Source: Methylobacterium bullatum
GTDB lineage: Bacteria; Pseudomonadota; Alphaproteobacteria; Rhizobiales; Beijerinckiaceae
DNA length: 64,000 nt
Assembly (NCBI GenBank): GCA_902712845.1
Contig: LR743504.1
Span: forward strand, 4,562,001-4,626,000
Direction: 5' to 3'
The position numbers were made by a program, and so were the translations under genes. Positions 1 to 10,760 of this stretch are shown piece by piece (positions within the stretch are counted from its first letter, which is position 1; each line of letters begins with the position of its first letter). The notes below the pieces were generated by a model. The model was not told the origin of the DNA. It was given only the letters and a program-made list of their open reading frames with translations, and made no database searches.

Positions 1-715
1 CGGAACGCCGGTCCTCCACCGCTGCCTCGAAGCGCCACGCCGTGGCGATGAGGCCGTACAGGACGGCGGCGTTAAGGCAATGCCAGAGGAAATGGGTACC
101 CATGGGCAGGCTCGGGCAGAGGGCGGCGTCCAGGGTCCGGAAGGTCAGGGAGAGGGCGAACAGCGCGGCGATGGCGAGGAGCGAGAGGCCGGCGCGGCGA
201 CGGGCCCGACCAAGCGAACAGGTCTGGGGCATCAGCAGGCCGGTAGCGACGCCGACGAGGGCGAGGATGGCGGGCGCGTAGGCGATGGAGCCGTTGCTCA
301 AGCGGTCGACGGATTGGCCCGTGAGCGCGTCGAGGCCCGGTTCCAGCCCGGCCGCGAAGCCGGCAAAGCCGAGCGTCGCCAGGATCGCCGGAACGACGGC
401 GAGCCCGAGGAGACGTCGAAGGGCGAGGAAGAAATAGGCGTAGATGAAGAGGGCGATGGGGATGACGTCGGCGAGCATAGCCCAGCGGACGGCGACGGTA
501 TGGAACAGGAACGAGCCGATGCCGACGAGGGCGACGAGCCCGGCCAGCGCCGTCACCGCCCGGTCGCGTTTTGGGCCGGAGCCGGCGAGGCGAAAGGCCA
601 GGAACGCCGCCACGATGAAGGCGGCGTTGGAGGCGGCGTTCAGCGGCTCGGCCCAGAAGCTCGCATCCCCGCGCTCGCAATAGGCCCGGATCGGTGCGAA
701 CCAGCCGTCGGACAT
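1..715 (-). CDS. Ceramidase-family integral membrane protein (partial, C-terminus outside window)
   Basis: The frame reads from an ATG at 715 to the window edge with no stop, so about 238 residues are visible and the C-terminus is missing. A GGGGAGGA-type ribosome site lies just upstream. The N-terminus carries CERGDASFWAEPLNAASN, typical of bacterial alkaline-ceramidase-like proteins. It is followed by several hydrophobic segments, a FHTVAVRWAMLADV segment and a late HFLWHCLNA motif. The conserved Asp and His residues fit the zinc-binding set of the ceramidase/PAQR-type membrane hydrolases. The likely role is an inner-membrane hydrolase acting on an amide-linked lipid, but the substrate cannot be read from the sequence. 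It is divergent from xthA. Confidence 0.75.
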   Translation of the reverse strand, partial: MSDGWFAPIRAYCERGDASFWAEPLNAASNAAFIVAAFLAFRLAGSGPKRDRAVTALAGLVALVGIGSFLFHTVAVRWAMLADVIPIALFIYAYFFLALRRLLGLAVVPAILATLGFAGFAAGLEPGLDALTGQSVDRLSNGSIAYAPAILALVGVATGLLMPQTCSLGRARRRAGLSLLAIAALFALSLTFRTLDAALCPSLPMGTHFLWHCLNAAVLYGLIATAWRFEAAVEDRRS

Positions 716-801
716 CCTGTTTTCCTCCCCCGCGCATGCCTTGCCAGCCCGACGCGAAGGCCCGATGACGGGCGGCCCTCTCCGACCGGATCTCAGAGCC
801 C

Positions 802-1596
802 ATGCGGATCGCCACCTGGAACGTCAATTCGATCAAGCAGCGGGTCGGCCATCTCGTCGGCTTCCTCCACGAGGCCAAGCCCGACGTGGTCTGCCTGCAG
901 GAGTTGAAATGCCAGGACGAGGGCTTTCCCCGCGCCGAGATCGAGGCTGCGGGCTATGCCGTCGAGACCCTGGGGCAGAAGGCCTATAACGGCGTGGCGC
1001 TGCTGGTGCGGGCGCCGCTCACCATGAGCCAGGTCCGCCGCGGCCTGCCCGGCGACGAGACCGACGAGCAATCCCGCTACATCGAGGCGCTGATCTCGGG
1101 GGAGGACGTGGCACCCGTGCGGGTGGCCTCGATCTACCTGCCCAACGGCAATCCGACGCCGGGGCCGAAATACACCTACAAGCTCGGCTTCATGGAGCGG
1201 TTGCGGACGCATGCGCGCGCGCTCCTCGCCGACGAGGAGGCCCTGGTGCTGGCGGGCGACTACAACGTGATCCCCGAGCCCGAGGACGCGGCGGACGCCG
1301 CCGCCTGGGTGAACGACGCGCTGTTCCTGCCCGAGACTCGTTCCGCCTTCCGCGCGCTCCTCGCCGAAGGATTCACCGAGGCCCTGCGCGCCTGCGACCC
1401 GAGGGCTGGCCTCTACACGTTCTGGGATTACCAGGCCGGCTGCTGGCAGCGGAACCAGGGTATCCGCATCGACCACCTGCTCCTCTCGCCCCAGGCCGCC
1501 GACCGTCTGGTCTCGGCTTCCGTGCAGAAGCATCTGCGTGGCCTGGAAAAGCCCTCCGACCACGTGCCCGTGACGATCGAGCTTCGACCGCGCTGA
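802..1596 (+). CDS. xthA: Exodeoxyribonuclease III (AP endonuclease)
   Basis: This 264-residue protein has the full exonuclease III (EEP superfamily) signature: ATWNVNS at the N-terminus, LQELK with the metal-binding Glu34, YLPNGNP, GDYNVIP near residue 150, and the C-terminal SDHVPV with the catalytic His. It removes abasic sites and 3' blocking groups in base-excision repair. Length and motif order match the family, and nothing looks broken. It starts 86 bp from the divergent ceramidase-like gene and stands alone transcriptionally, with about 160 bp before btaA. Confidence 0.95.
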   Translation: MRIATWNVNSIKQRVGHLVGFLHEAKPDVVCLQELKCQDEGFPRAEIEAAGYAVETLGQKAYNGVALLVRAPLTMSQVRRGLPGDETDEQSRYIEALISGEDVAPVRVASIYLPNGNPTPGPKYTYKLGFMERLRTHARALLADEEALVLAGDYNVIPEPEDAADAAAWVNDALFLPETRSAFRALLAEGFTEALRACDPRAGLYTFWDYQAGCWQRNQGIRIDHLLLSPQAADRLVSASVQKHLRGLEKPSDHVPVTIELRPR

Positions 1597-1755
1597 ACGA
1601 GGCCCGAGCTAGTGACGTTCCGGGCGTGACCACTTGGACGAAGGAATGATCTCTCATCGGACCCGTTCGGAGACGATCCTCCGTCACCGGGCGGTCATGC
1701 ACATGCCGTAACGGCCCTGGAATCGATCACGCCAACCAGCGACGCGAGACCCCGC

Positions 1756-3003
1756 ATGACGCGCGCAGCACGGGCCATCCGCCGCGAGACGAATCTGGGT
1801 CTCACCCAGGCCGTCCATCGCAACCGGGCCTTCTCGAAGGCGGGAGTGTCGGAACGCCTGTTCACGGCGGCCTTCAGCGGTCTGGTCTATCCGCAGATCT
1901 GGGAAGACCCGGTGGTGGACATGGCGGCGCTTCGGCTGCGGCCGGAGGACCACGTCGTCACCATCGCCTCGGGGGGTTGCAACGCGCTCTCCTACCTCAC
2001 GGCCAACCCGGCACGGATCAGCGCCGTCGACCTCAACGGCGCGCATGTGGCACTGGGAAGGCTGAAACTCGCCGCCCTCCGGCGCCTGCCCGACCATGCC
2101 GCCTTCTTCGGTTTCTTCGGCCGCCCTGCCCGGCCCGAGAACGTCGCCGCCTATGACGCGACCATCCGGCCGCATCTCGACGCCACGTCCCGCGCCTATT
2201 GGGAGGCGCGGCGCCTCGACGGGCGCCGCCGTATCTCGGCCTTCGAGCACGGCTTCTACCGCTACGGCCTGCTCGGCCGCTTCATCGGTGCGGGCCATTG
2301 GCTCGCCCGCCGCTACGGCTGCGACCTCGGCGCCGTGCTGAAGGCGCGCGACATGGCGGAGCAACGGGCGATCTTCGAGGCCGAACTGGCCCCGCTCTTC
2401 GAAAAGGCCTTCATCCGCTGGCTCATCCGCCAGCCCGCGTCGCTCTACGGCCTCGGCATCCCGCCCGCGCAATACGTGGCTCTGGCGGGCGATGGCCCCG
2501 GCGGGATGGCGGCCGTCTTGCGCCACCGTCTGGAGCGGCTCGCCTGCGACTTCCCGATCCGATCCAACTACTTCGCCTGGCAGGCCTTCGGCCGCGCCTA
2601 CGACACCGCGCCCGACGCATCGCTGCCGCCCTATCTCCAGGCCGGGAACCATGCGGCCCTGCGCGAGCGCGCCGGCCGCCTCGACTTCCGCCAGCAATCG
2701 ATGACTGAGTTCCTGCGCGCGAGCCCGGCCGCGAGCGTCGATGCCGTGATTCTCCTCGACGCGCAGGACTGGATGACGGATGCCGATCTCACCGATCTAT
2801 GGACTCAGATCACCCGCGCGGCCCGGCCCGGCGCCCGCGTTATCTTCCGGACGGCGGCGGACGAGCGCCGGCTGCCGGGCCGGGTCCCGGATTCCATCCT
2901 CGGCGCCTGGGACTATGCCGAGGAGGAGAGCCGCCGCCTCGGCGAGCAGGACCGGTCGTCGATCTACGGCGCGTTCCACCTCTACCGACTGGCCTCGTCG
3001 TGA
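1756..3003 (+). CDS. btaA: S-adenosylmethionine:diacylglycerol 3-amino-3-carboxypropyltransferase (DUF3419)
   Basis: This 415-residue protein matches BtaA, which transfers the aminocarboxypropyl group of SAM to diacylglycerol. That is the first step of diacylglyceryl-N,N,N-trimethylhomoserine (betaine lipid) synthesis. Family marks include SGLVYPQIWEDPVVD near the N-terminus, the SAM-binding region VVTIASGGCNALSYL, the VDLNGAH stretch, and VILLDAQDWM in the C-terminal part. It overlaps the downstream methyltransferase by four bases (GTGA). That coupling is as in known btaAB operons and supports the call. In other bacteria these genes replace phospholipid under phosphate limitation; no Pho box was looked for rigorously here. 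Confidence 0.88.
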   Translation: MTRAARAIRRETNLGLTQAVHRNRAFSKAGVSERLFTAAFSGLVYPQIWEDPVVDMAALRLRPEDHVVTIASGGCNALSYLTANPARISAVDLNGAHVALGRLKLAALRRLPDHAAFFGFFGRPARPENVAAYDATIRPHLDATSRAYWEARRLDGRRRISAFEHGFYRYGLLGRFIGAGHWLARRYGCDLGAVLKARDMAEQRAIFEAELAPLFEKAFIRWLIRQPASLYGLGIPPAQYVALAGDGPGGMAAVLRHRLERLACDFPIRSNYFAWQAFGRAYDTAPDASLPPYLQAGNHAALRERAGRLDFRQQSMTEFLRASPAASVDAVILLDAQDWMTDADLTDLWTQITRAARPGARVIFRTAADERRLPGRVPDSILGAWDYAEEESRRLGEQDRSSIYGAFHLYRLASS

Positions 3004-3656
3004 GCGAGGCGGCGCGGCTGATGGACCGGATGTACCGGCACCAGCGGCACATCTACGATGCGAGCCGGAAATTCTACCTTCTCGGCCGCGATGGCATGAT
3101 CGCCGATCTCAGGCCTCCCGCCGGGGGCAGCGTGCTGGAGATCGGCTGCGGAACCGGGCGCAACCTCGTGCGCATCGCGCGGACCTACCCGGATGCCCGC
3201 TGCTTCGGCCTCGACGTCTCGGCCGAGATGCTCGATACGGCGGCGCGCGCCACGGCCCGAGCGGGGTTCGCCCACCGCATCCGCCTCGCCCGTGGCGATG
3301 CCACGGCCTTCGACCCCGCCGCCCTGTTCGGGGAGGCCGAGTTCGACAGGATCGTGATCTCCTACGCTCTCTCCATGATCCCGCCCTGGCGCGCCGTCCT
3401 CGCCGAGTCCGCCGGTCACATCGCGCCGGGCGGCGCCCTGCACGTGGTCGATTTCGGCGATCAGGGTGGGCTGCCCCGGCCGGCGCGATGGCTGCTCAAC
3501 CGGTGGCTCGCGGGTTTCGACGTCACTCCGCGGCAGGGGCTCGCCGACGCCCTCGGCGAGGTCGCGCAGCCGTTGCGGCGGCGTGCCCGGATCGCGCAGC
3601 GGTTTCGCGGTTACGCTGTGCATGGGGTGATCGAACGGGATCGCGGCCCTATCTAA
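3000..3656 (+). CDS. btaB: S-adenosylmethionine-dependent N-methyltransferase, betaine-lipid synthesis
   Basis: The chosen start is the GTG at 3000, which overlaps the btaA stop (GTGA) and gives 218 residues. An internal ATG at 3021 is the alternative. The SAM-binding motif I is VLEIGCGTGRN near residue 45, followed by FGLDVSAEML and FDRIVISYALSMIPPW, as in class I methyltransferases of the BtaB/PmtA type. The position directly after btaA makes the trimethylation of diacylglycerylhomoserine the natural role. A general phospholipid N-methyltransferase is the main alternative on sequence alone. Confidence 0.85.
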   Translation: MSEAARLMDRMYRHQRHIYDASRKFYLLGRDGMIADLRPPAGGSVLEIGCGTGRNLVRIARTYPDARCFGLDVSAEMLDTAARATARAGFAHRIRLARGDATAFDPAALFGEAEFDRIVISYALSMIPPWRAVLAESAGHIAPGGALHVVDFGDQGGLPRPARWLLNRWLAGFDVTPRQGLADALGEVAQPLRRRARIAQRFRGYAVHGVIERDRGPI

Positions 3657-3720
3657 GTCGTCGGACGGCATGAGCCACTCGGCCAGCCTCTCCTCCCGCC
3701 ACAACAGGTTTTTTCTCCGC

Positions 3721-4344
3721 ATGATTCTCTATGGCACGAGCTATTCGCCCTTCGTCCGCAAGATTCTCGTCACGCTGGCCGAGAAGGACGTCGCCTTCGA
3801 GCACAAGCCCGTCTTCTTCCACGCGCCGGACGAGTCGTTCCAGGCCTGCAGCCCGCTCGGCAAGATCCCGGCGATCGAGGATGACGGCTTTCGGTTGGCG
3901 GATTCCTCGGCGATCTCCGCTTATATCGAGGCCAAGCACCCGGATCCGGCCCTGTGGCCGCAGGCGCCGAAGGAGCGGGCACGCGCCGTCTGGTTCGACA
4001 AGTTCGGCGATACCGAGCTGTTCCCGGTGCTGATCAAGCCCTTCGTCGAGCGCGTGGTGAAGCCAGTCCTGATGGGCAAGCCCGGCGACGAGGCCGTGGC
4101 GGTGAAGGCGGCGACGGACGAGTTCCCGAAGCTCTACGATTACCTCGAAAGCCAGATCGACGGCCCCTACCTCGTGGGCGGCGCCTTCAGCATCGCCGAC
4201 ATCGCGGTCGCCACGACCTTCCACAACCTCCGGCTCGCCAAGGAGCCCGTCGATGCGAGTCGCTGGCCGAAGCTCGCGGCCTATATCGACGCGACGCTCT
4301 CGCGTCCGTCTTTCGTCACGGCGATCGCGGCGCCGACGAACTGA
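3721..4344 (+). CDS. Glutathione S-transferase family protein
   Basis: The start at 3721 gives a protein beginning MILYGTSYSPFVRKI, the usual first strand of a thioredoxin-like GST N-domain. An upstream start at 3670 would add 17 residues that do not fit the family. With this start the length is 207 residues. SPLGKIPAIEDDG and the LADSSAISAYIE stretch form the glutathione-binding half. The C-terminal helical half carries YLVGGAFSIADIAVATTF, the conserved N-capping box. It probably conjugates or binds glutathione in detoxification or redox repair; the substrate is unknown. It begins 64 bp after btaB and might be co-transcribed. Confidence 0.85.
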   Translation: MILYGTSYSPFVRKILVTLAEKDVAFEHKPVFFHAPDESFQACSPLGKIPAIEDDGFRLADSSAISAYIEAKHPDPALWPQAPKERARAVWFDKFGDTELFPVLIKPFVERVVKPVLMGKPGDEAVAVKAATDEFPKLYDYLESQIDGPYLVGGAFSIADIAVATTFHNLRLAKEPVDASRWPKLAAYIDATLSRPSFVTAIAAPTN

Positions 4345-4483
4345 GCCGGCCGAGAGCCGGCTGTCGATTCCTTCCCCGATCGCCCAGAGCGGTCTGCGCC
4401 GAAATGGATGCCGGTTCGGCGAAAAAGAGCGCGGCAAAACAAGGGCCTTGATGTGCCCCGACCCAACGCGGTCGGGCGCAGCT

Positions 4484-5369
4484 CTAGCGACGGCGCCGGG
4501 ACGACCCAGTGACCTGCGACTGAGCCTGGAGGGCCTGGGCTTGAGCCTGGGCCTTCTCTTCTTCCGAGGCGGTGGCCCATGCTTTGTCGGACAGGGTGAC
4601 GATCCAGTCGTCCTTGCGCCCCTGGGCCGATTCCCGCGCCAGCGACAGCCACATCAAGCCACGGGCGCGCTGGGCCGGAACGCCCTGCCCGTTCATCAGC
4701 AGGTTGCCCAGAAGGGCCTGGGCCGGAGCATGGCCCTTCTCGGCCGCGAGGTTGAACCAGCGCGCGGCCTGACGCGGGTCGGCATCCACGCCGGTCCCTT
4801 CGAGGTAGAGGCGCGCGAGATTGTATTGGGCGTTCGGGTCACCGAAATACGACGCTGCGTAATTGAACATGTCGTAGGCCCGCTCGGGATTCGGGCGCAC
4901 GTAGGTGCCCTTGATCCCGTCGAGGAAATATGTGCCGAGCGCCGTGAAGGCGCTGGCGACCACGCCTGAATTCTGCGTGTCCGGCCCATCGTCGGTGTTG
5001 TCGTCGGCGATGCGCGAGAAGAACTCGAAGGCCTTCAGGTCGTCATGGGGCACGCCGTCGCCCTCGGCATACATCCGGCCGAGTTTCCACAGAGCAAGGG
5101 CGTGGCCCTGGCCTGCGGCGTATTCGAGGGCGCGGGCGGCACCTTCCTTGTCGCCGGCATTGTAGTCACGGACGCCCGAGCGCAGGGCTTCGCGCGCCGT
5201 GCGGTAGCCCCCCGTCGCGGGCACGGGCGTGCGCGCGGCGGGATCCAGCGCCAGCGCCGAGGTGGCGCCGGCGAGGAGCAGGAAGAGGGCCGCTCCCATC
5301 CGCCTCACCCGGCGTGCGGCGCGACCGGGATCGGCCCCTGCCGGCCGCGCGGGCCGGCGAAGGTCAGTC

Positions 5370-5383
<14 letters not shown>
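4484..5383 (-). CDS. Sel1-repeat protein, ExoR-like
   Basis: This protein of up to 299 residues has a hydrophobic leader (ALFLLLAGATSALA, around residues 31-45) followed by several Sel1-type TPR repeats, such as ALWKLGRMYAEGDGV, AQYNLARLYLEGTGV and AQALLGNLLMNGQGV. In rhizobia, ExoR has this architecture. It is a periplasmic repressor of the ExoS-ChvI two-component system that controls exopolysaccharide and motility. The first ATG (5383) overlaps the end of ilvD by 14 bases. An internal ATG at 5299 would start directly before the leader, so the start is uncertain. The C-terminus is Gln/Ala-rich and ends in a run of arginines. ExoR identity is inferred from length and architecture, not proven. 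Confidence 0.7.
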
Positions 5384-7100
<1,717 letters not shown>

Positions 7101-7524
7101 CGTCTCTCTCGGCCCCGGTCTCAGGCGCTTCGGGTGAAGCCCGGCTGTCGGCTCTCAACGCGATGGCACGCGACGCCGGTGAAGCGTCGTTCGACACCGT
7201 GAAACGCAGTCTCGGAATTCAGCGGTAAAGTGTTGGGGAAATTGTCGTTTACCGCGGATGTTGAGGTGGTCCCGGTTTATGGCGGGATCGCGGCGAATGA
7301 GGGCGTGTCCCAAGGCGAAGTCGGGATGCTTTCGCGGTGTTGCGACCCCGCCACAGCCACGCTTCGTCCCAGGAGGACGGCGGACGGGATCGGAGTCGGT
7401 GAGCGTGCGGGAGGACGGCACGCTGTGACGCGGGCCGTGACGCGACCCGAAGAGGCGGTTCCTCTGCGCCGAGGCTACGCGGGCCGCTCTGGCTCTCGGA
7501 CGTCGGCGACCGTTCCCGGCTCCG
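7101..7524. other. Non-coding stretch upstream of ilvD
   Basis: These 424 bases separate the ilvD start from the eutC stop. Short open frames exist on both strands, but none has a recognisable protein or a convincing ribosome site. I see no leader peptide rich in branched-chain codons and no obvious riboswitch. The ilvD promoter presumably lies here. Confidence 0.5.
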
Positions 7525-8349
7525 TCAGGTCCGGGACGCGGTGTCGATTCCGTCTTCCAGCGCCTGCTGACGCGGCGGCGGCTCCAGGTCAGGCCCGCTG
7601 CCGTCCTTAAGGTTCACGCCGGTGATTCCACGCACGAAAGCCTCGCGCAGGAGCCAGTCGAGCTTGAACGCGGCGAGGTCGTGCGAGAGCCCGGCCGGGC
7701 GGACGTTCGAGATGCAGTTGCGTTCGGCATCCGAACGCCCGACGCGCGGGTCGAGGGTCAGGTAGATGCCGAGGCTGTCGGGCGAGGACAGGCCGGGCCG
7801 CTCGCCGATGAGCACGGCGACGGCGCGGGCCTTCAGCGCCGCACCGATCCCGTCGCCGAGGGCGACGCGCCCCTGCGTCGCCACCACGATGGGAGCCAGC
7901 GTCCATCCGGCCTTGTCGATATGCGGCTTGAAGGCGGCCAGGAAGCCGGCCGCCCCCTCGTGTACCGCCCGAGCAGAGAGGCCGTCCGCTACTACGATGG
8001 CGAGGTCCACCGGCTCGGACGGCTTTCCGGCCAAGATCTTCGCGCTCTCCTCGCCCAGAGTGCGGCCGAGGTCGGGGCGGCGCAGATAGGTGGCGCGATC
8101 CGGTGCCGCCGAGGCGAGGATGAGGGTGGGATAGCCCAGCGCCTCGATCCCCGAGGCGACCTCTGCGGCATCCATCGGCGTGTGGACGGCATCCCGCGCC
8201 TGGGCATGGGCGAGCCCGAAGCGCAGCACCTCGATGGTGGGCATGCCGGTGCCGGCGCGCCCGAGGCCGATCCGCGCCGGCGTCAGGCGGCTCAATCTGG
8301 CCCAGGGGTCCATAGCGTCGTCGCTCTTGGTCCGGTCGTCAGCGCTCAT
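7525..8349 (-). CDS. eutC: Ethanolamine ammonia-lyase small (light) subunit
   Basis: The ATG at 8349 overlaps the eutB stop (ATGA), giving 274 residues and settling the start. The protein carries EutC landmarks: LTPARIGLGRAG near the N-terminus, LAIVVADGLSARAVH, VLIGERPGLSSPDSLGIYLT, and RNCISNVRPAGL with the conserved Cys. With EutB it forms the adenosylcobalamin-dependent enzyme that splits ethanolamine into ammonia and acetaldehyde. No microcompartment, transporter or reactivase genes adjoin it. This points to use of ethanolamine as a nitrogen source rather than the full eut organelle pathway. Confidence 0.95.
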   Translation of the reverse strand: MSADDRTKSDDAMDPWARLSRLTPARIGLGRAGTGMPTIEVLRFGLAHAQARDAVHTPMDAAEVASGIEALGYPTLILASAAPDRATYLRRPDLGRTLGEESAKILAGKPSEPVDLAIVVADGLSARAVHEGAAGFLAAFKPHIDKAGWTLAPIVVATQGRVALGDGIGAALKARAVAVLIGERPGLSSPDSLGIYLTLDPRVGRSDAERNCISNVRPAGLSHDLAAFKLDWLLREAFVRGITGVNLKDGSGPDLEPPPRQQALEDGIDTASRT

Positions 8350-9746
8350 GCGGCAATCCCCTTCTGGGCGGACAAGCCGGGAGCCGCCGCGATGAGGCGT
8401 GCGCTCGGCCCCTCGGGCAGCAAAGCTCCGTCCGCGTCGGTGAGGCCGATCTGTTCGAGCCACGCCTCGAATTCCGGCGCGCGTTTCAGGCCGAGCACCT
8501 CGCGCACGTAGAGTGAGTCGTGGAACGAGGTGGATTGGTAGTTCAGCATCACGTCGTCGGCGCCGGGAATACCCATGACGAAGGTGCATCCGGCCGCTCC
8601 CAGCAGGGTCAGGAGCGTGTCCATGTCGTTCTGGTCGGCTTCGGCATGGTTGGTGTAGCAGACGTCGCAGCCGAGCGGCAGGCCCATGAGCTTGCCGCAG
8701 AAATGGTCTTCCAGTCCGGCCCGGATGATTTCCCGTCCGTCATAGAGATATTCCGGCCCGATGAAGCCGACCACCGTATTGACGAGGAGCGGCCGGAACG
8801 GACGCGCGACGGCGTAGGCGCGTGCCTCCAGGGTCTGCTGATCGATGCCGTGATGGGCATTGGCCGAGAGCGCCGAGCCCTGTCCGGTCTCGAAATACAT
8901 GCAGTTGTCGCCCACCGTGCCGCGCTTCAGGGCAAGGGCCGCCTCGTGCGCCTCCTTCAGGATGGGCAGGGTGACGCCGAAACTGGCATTGGCCTTCTGC
9001 GTGCCCGCGATGGACTGGAACACGAGGTCCACCGGCAGGCCCCGGTTCATGGCTTCCAGAGTGGTGGTGACATGGGTGAGGATGCAGCCCTGCGTCGGGA
9101 TCGCGAGGCGCTGGATCAGGTCGTCGAACAGGTGGAGCAGGCCGCTCAGGGTGGAGACCGAATCGGAGGCCGGATTGAGCCCGATCACCGCATCGCCGCA
9201 GCCATAGGACAGTCCGTCGACGATGGCGGCGGTGATGCCGGCGGCATCGTCGGTGGGATGGTTGGGCTGGAGGCGCACGGAGAGTCGGCCGGGCAGGCCG
9301 ATCGTGTTGCGGAACTTCGTCACCACCCGGCATTTGCGGGCCACCAGGATCAGGTCCTGATGGCGCATGATCTTCGAGACGGCGGCGGCGATCTCCGGCG
9401 TGATGCCGGGCGAGATCCGGGTCAGCGTCTCGGAGGACGCCTTGATCAGGAACTCGCGGAAATCGCCCACCGTGAGATGGGCGATCTCCTTGAAGGCCAC
9501 CGCATCATGCGTGTCGAGGATGAGGCGGGTGACGTCGTCCTCCTCGTAGGGAATGAGGGGTTTCGCCAGGATCTCCGCCAGCGGCACCTCGGACAGGCAC
9601 CAGCGCGCCGCCATCCCCTCCTCCGCCGATTCCGCCGCGATGCCGGCGAGCCGGTCGCCCGAGCGCAGGGGCGTCGCCTTCGCCATCAGGGCGGCGAGGT
9701 CTGCGAAGACATGGGTCTTGGGACCGACGATGTGACGATAGGTCAT
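8346..9746 (-). CDS. eutB: Ethanolamine ammonia-lyase large (heavy) subunit
   Basis: This 466-residue protein matches the catalytic TIM-barrel subunit of ethanolamine ammonia-lyase. Visible family stretches include AIVDGLSYGCGDAVIGLNPASD, YFETGQGSALSANAHHG, VNTVVGFIGPEYLYDG, and a C-terminal MLNYQSTSFHD. EutB normally holds the substrate and the adenosylcobalamin cofactor. The gene is translationally coupled to eutC. It lies only 47 bp from the preceding membrane-protein gene on the same strand, too short a gap for a cobalamin riboswitch. The organism must therefore make or import B12 under control elsewhere. Confidence 0.96.
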   Translation of the reverse strand: MTYRHIVGPKTHVFADLAALMAKATPLRSGDRLAGIAAESAEEGMAARWCLSEVPLAEILAKPLIPYEEDDVTRLILDTHDAVAFKEIAHLTVGDFREFLIKASSETLTRISPGITPEIAAAVSKIMRHQDLILVARKCRVVTKFRNTIGLPGRLSVRLQPNHPTDDAAGITAAIVDGLSYGCGDAVIGLNPASDSVSTLSGLLHLFDDLIQRLAIPTQGCILTHVTTTLEAMNRGLPVDLVFQSIAGTQKANASFGVTLPILKEAHEAALALKRGTVGDNCMYFETGQGSALSANAHHGIDQQTLEARAYAVARPFRPLLVNTVVGFIGPEYLYDGREIIRAGLEDHFCGKLMGLPLGCDVCYTNHAEADQNDMDTLLTLLGAAGCTFVMGIPGADDVMLNYQSTSFHDSLYVREVLGLKRAPEFEAWLEQIGLTDADGALLPEGPSARLIAAAPGLSAQKGIAA

Positions 9747-9793
9747 GTCTCAATGCTCCTGCGTCGCCGTCGCGAAAATCGAGCCATCGGTGA

Positions 9794-10555
9794 TTAGCGG
9801 TTTTCCATCTCGGGCTGCGGGGCAAACAGACCGAGGTTCCGGAAGATCTGAGCTTCGAGCACGGCGCGGAGGACCAGACTGAAGACAAGCAAGGGGCTGA
9901 GCAAGATGCCGGTCAGGATCAATGATGAGGCCGCCGGTTTCCCTGCCCCCAAGCCGCCGACGAGGACGAACGTCACGCCGACGACGAGAATTGCGGTGAC
10001 GAGAGGGAACGCCGTGCAGAAGCAGATATAGAATAGCGTCCAGATTCGACCGGCCGTGGCCTCGAACGCTTCTCTAGCCGTCGCTTGCGATTCCTCGATG
10101 GCGAGGGCCGGTCCAACGGCGAAGAAACGCAGCGTCAGCCAGAAGCAGAGGATGAGCAGGAGAGCGGCGAAGATGCCACTGAACGACGTGGACGTGATCG
10201 GGACCATCGTCCAGAGGCGGCCGACGAGAAACCATCCCAGTTGATAGGCCAGGAAATCCTTCCGCCGCATGGCGTCCGCCAGCAAACTTCGAAGGCTGCC
10301 CACTGGCAAGCCCAACGCGTAGCGGTAGATCGCCATCGTATAAGGGGCCAGAAGGACGGTGACCGCGATATCGACGATGAGCCCAAGCGAAGTGAGCGCT
10401 GGACTTCCCGGTATCTCCGTGGCGGCGTCGACACGGCCCTGAACTATGACGAGGGCAGCGACGGCGCTCGTCTCGCGCCATAGCGATCGTATGGCCTGAA
10501 ACGATACCTGATAGGCCGCGACGGTCGTTCCGCGGGTCTGAAGGGGGATAGCCAT
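9794..10555 (-). CDS. Hypothetical polytopic membrane protein
   Basis: I chose the ATG at 10555 (253 residues, MAIPLQTRG) because AAAGG lies at good distance before it; an ATG at 10585 adds ten residues. The protein has about five or six hydrophobic segments, among them VDIAVTVLLAPYTMAIY, FAALLLILCFWLTLRFF, FPLVTAILVVGVTFVLVGGL and LLSPLLVFSLVLRAVL. No catalytic motif is recognised. The plan resembles multi-helix proteins of unknown function common in alphaproteobacteria. It precedes eutB by 47 bp on the same strand and could be in the same transcript, but a role in ethanolamine uptake would be speculation. Confidence 0.6.
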   Translation of the reverse strand: MAIPLQTRGTTVAAYQVSFQAIRSLWRETSAVAALVIVQGRVDAATEIPGSPALTSLGLIVDIAVTVLLAPYTMAIYRYALGLPVGSLRSLLADAMRRKDFLAYQLGWFLVGRLWTMVPITSTSFSGIFAALLLILCFWLTLRFFAVGPALAIEESQATAREAFEATAGRIWTLFYICFCTAFPLVTAILVVGVTFVLVGGLGAGKPAASSLILTGILLSPLLVFSLVLRAVLEAQIFRNLGLFAPQPEMENR

Positions 10556-10724
10556 CACGCCTTTGTTCCATCGTGGGATCCGCATGGGACGCGGCCAGCT
10601 ATAGATGGCAAAGTCTTCCCTCGACTGAAAAAGTCGGCGATCACTCCACCTGGATCGGCTTCATCCACAAGGTTGTCCAAGACAAATCCCGCCGACCCCG
10701 CAGAATTGGAAGGACGCCGGACGC

Positions 10725-10754
10725 GGATCACAGGATGCCGTCATCCTGTGATCC
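10725..10754. terminator. Perfect hairpin between genes, probable transcription stop
   Basis: GGATCACAGGATG at 10725-10737 and CATCCTGTGATCC at 10742-10754 form a perfect 13-bp stem with a CCGT loop. It begins a few bases past the stop of the transglutaminase-like gene on the minus strand. There is no strong T-run on either side, so intrinsic termination is likely but not certain. Confidence 0.55.
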
Positions 10755-10760
10755 TTTCGT

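Noticed and set aside
9747..9793. Cobalamin riboswitch before eutB
   Set aside because: Only 47 bases separate eutB from the preceding gene, too short for a cobalamin aptamer, and no B12 box was seen.
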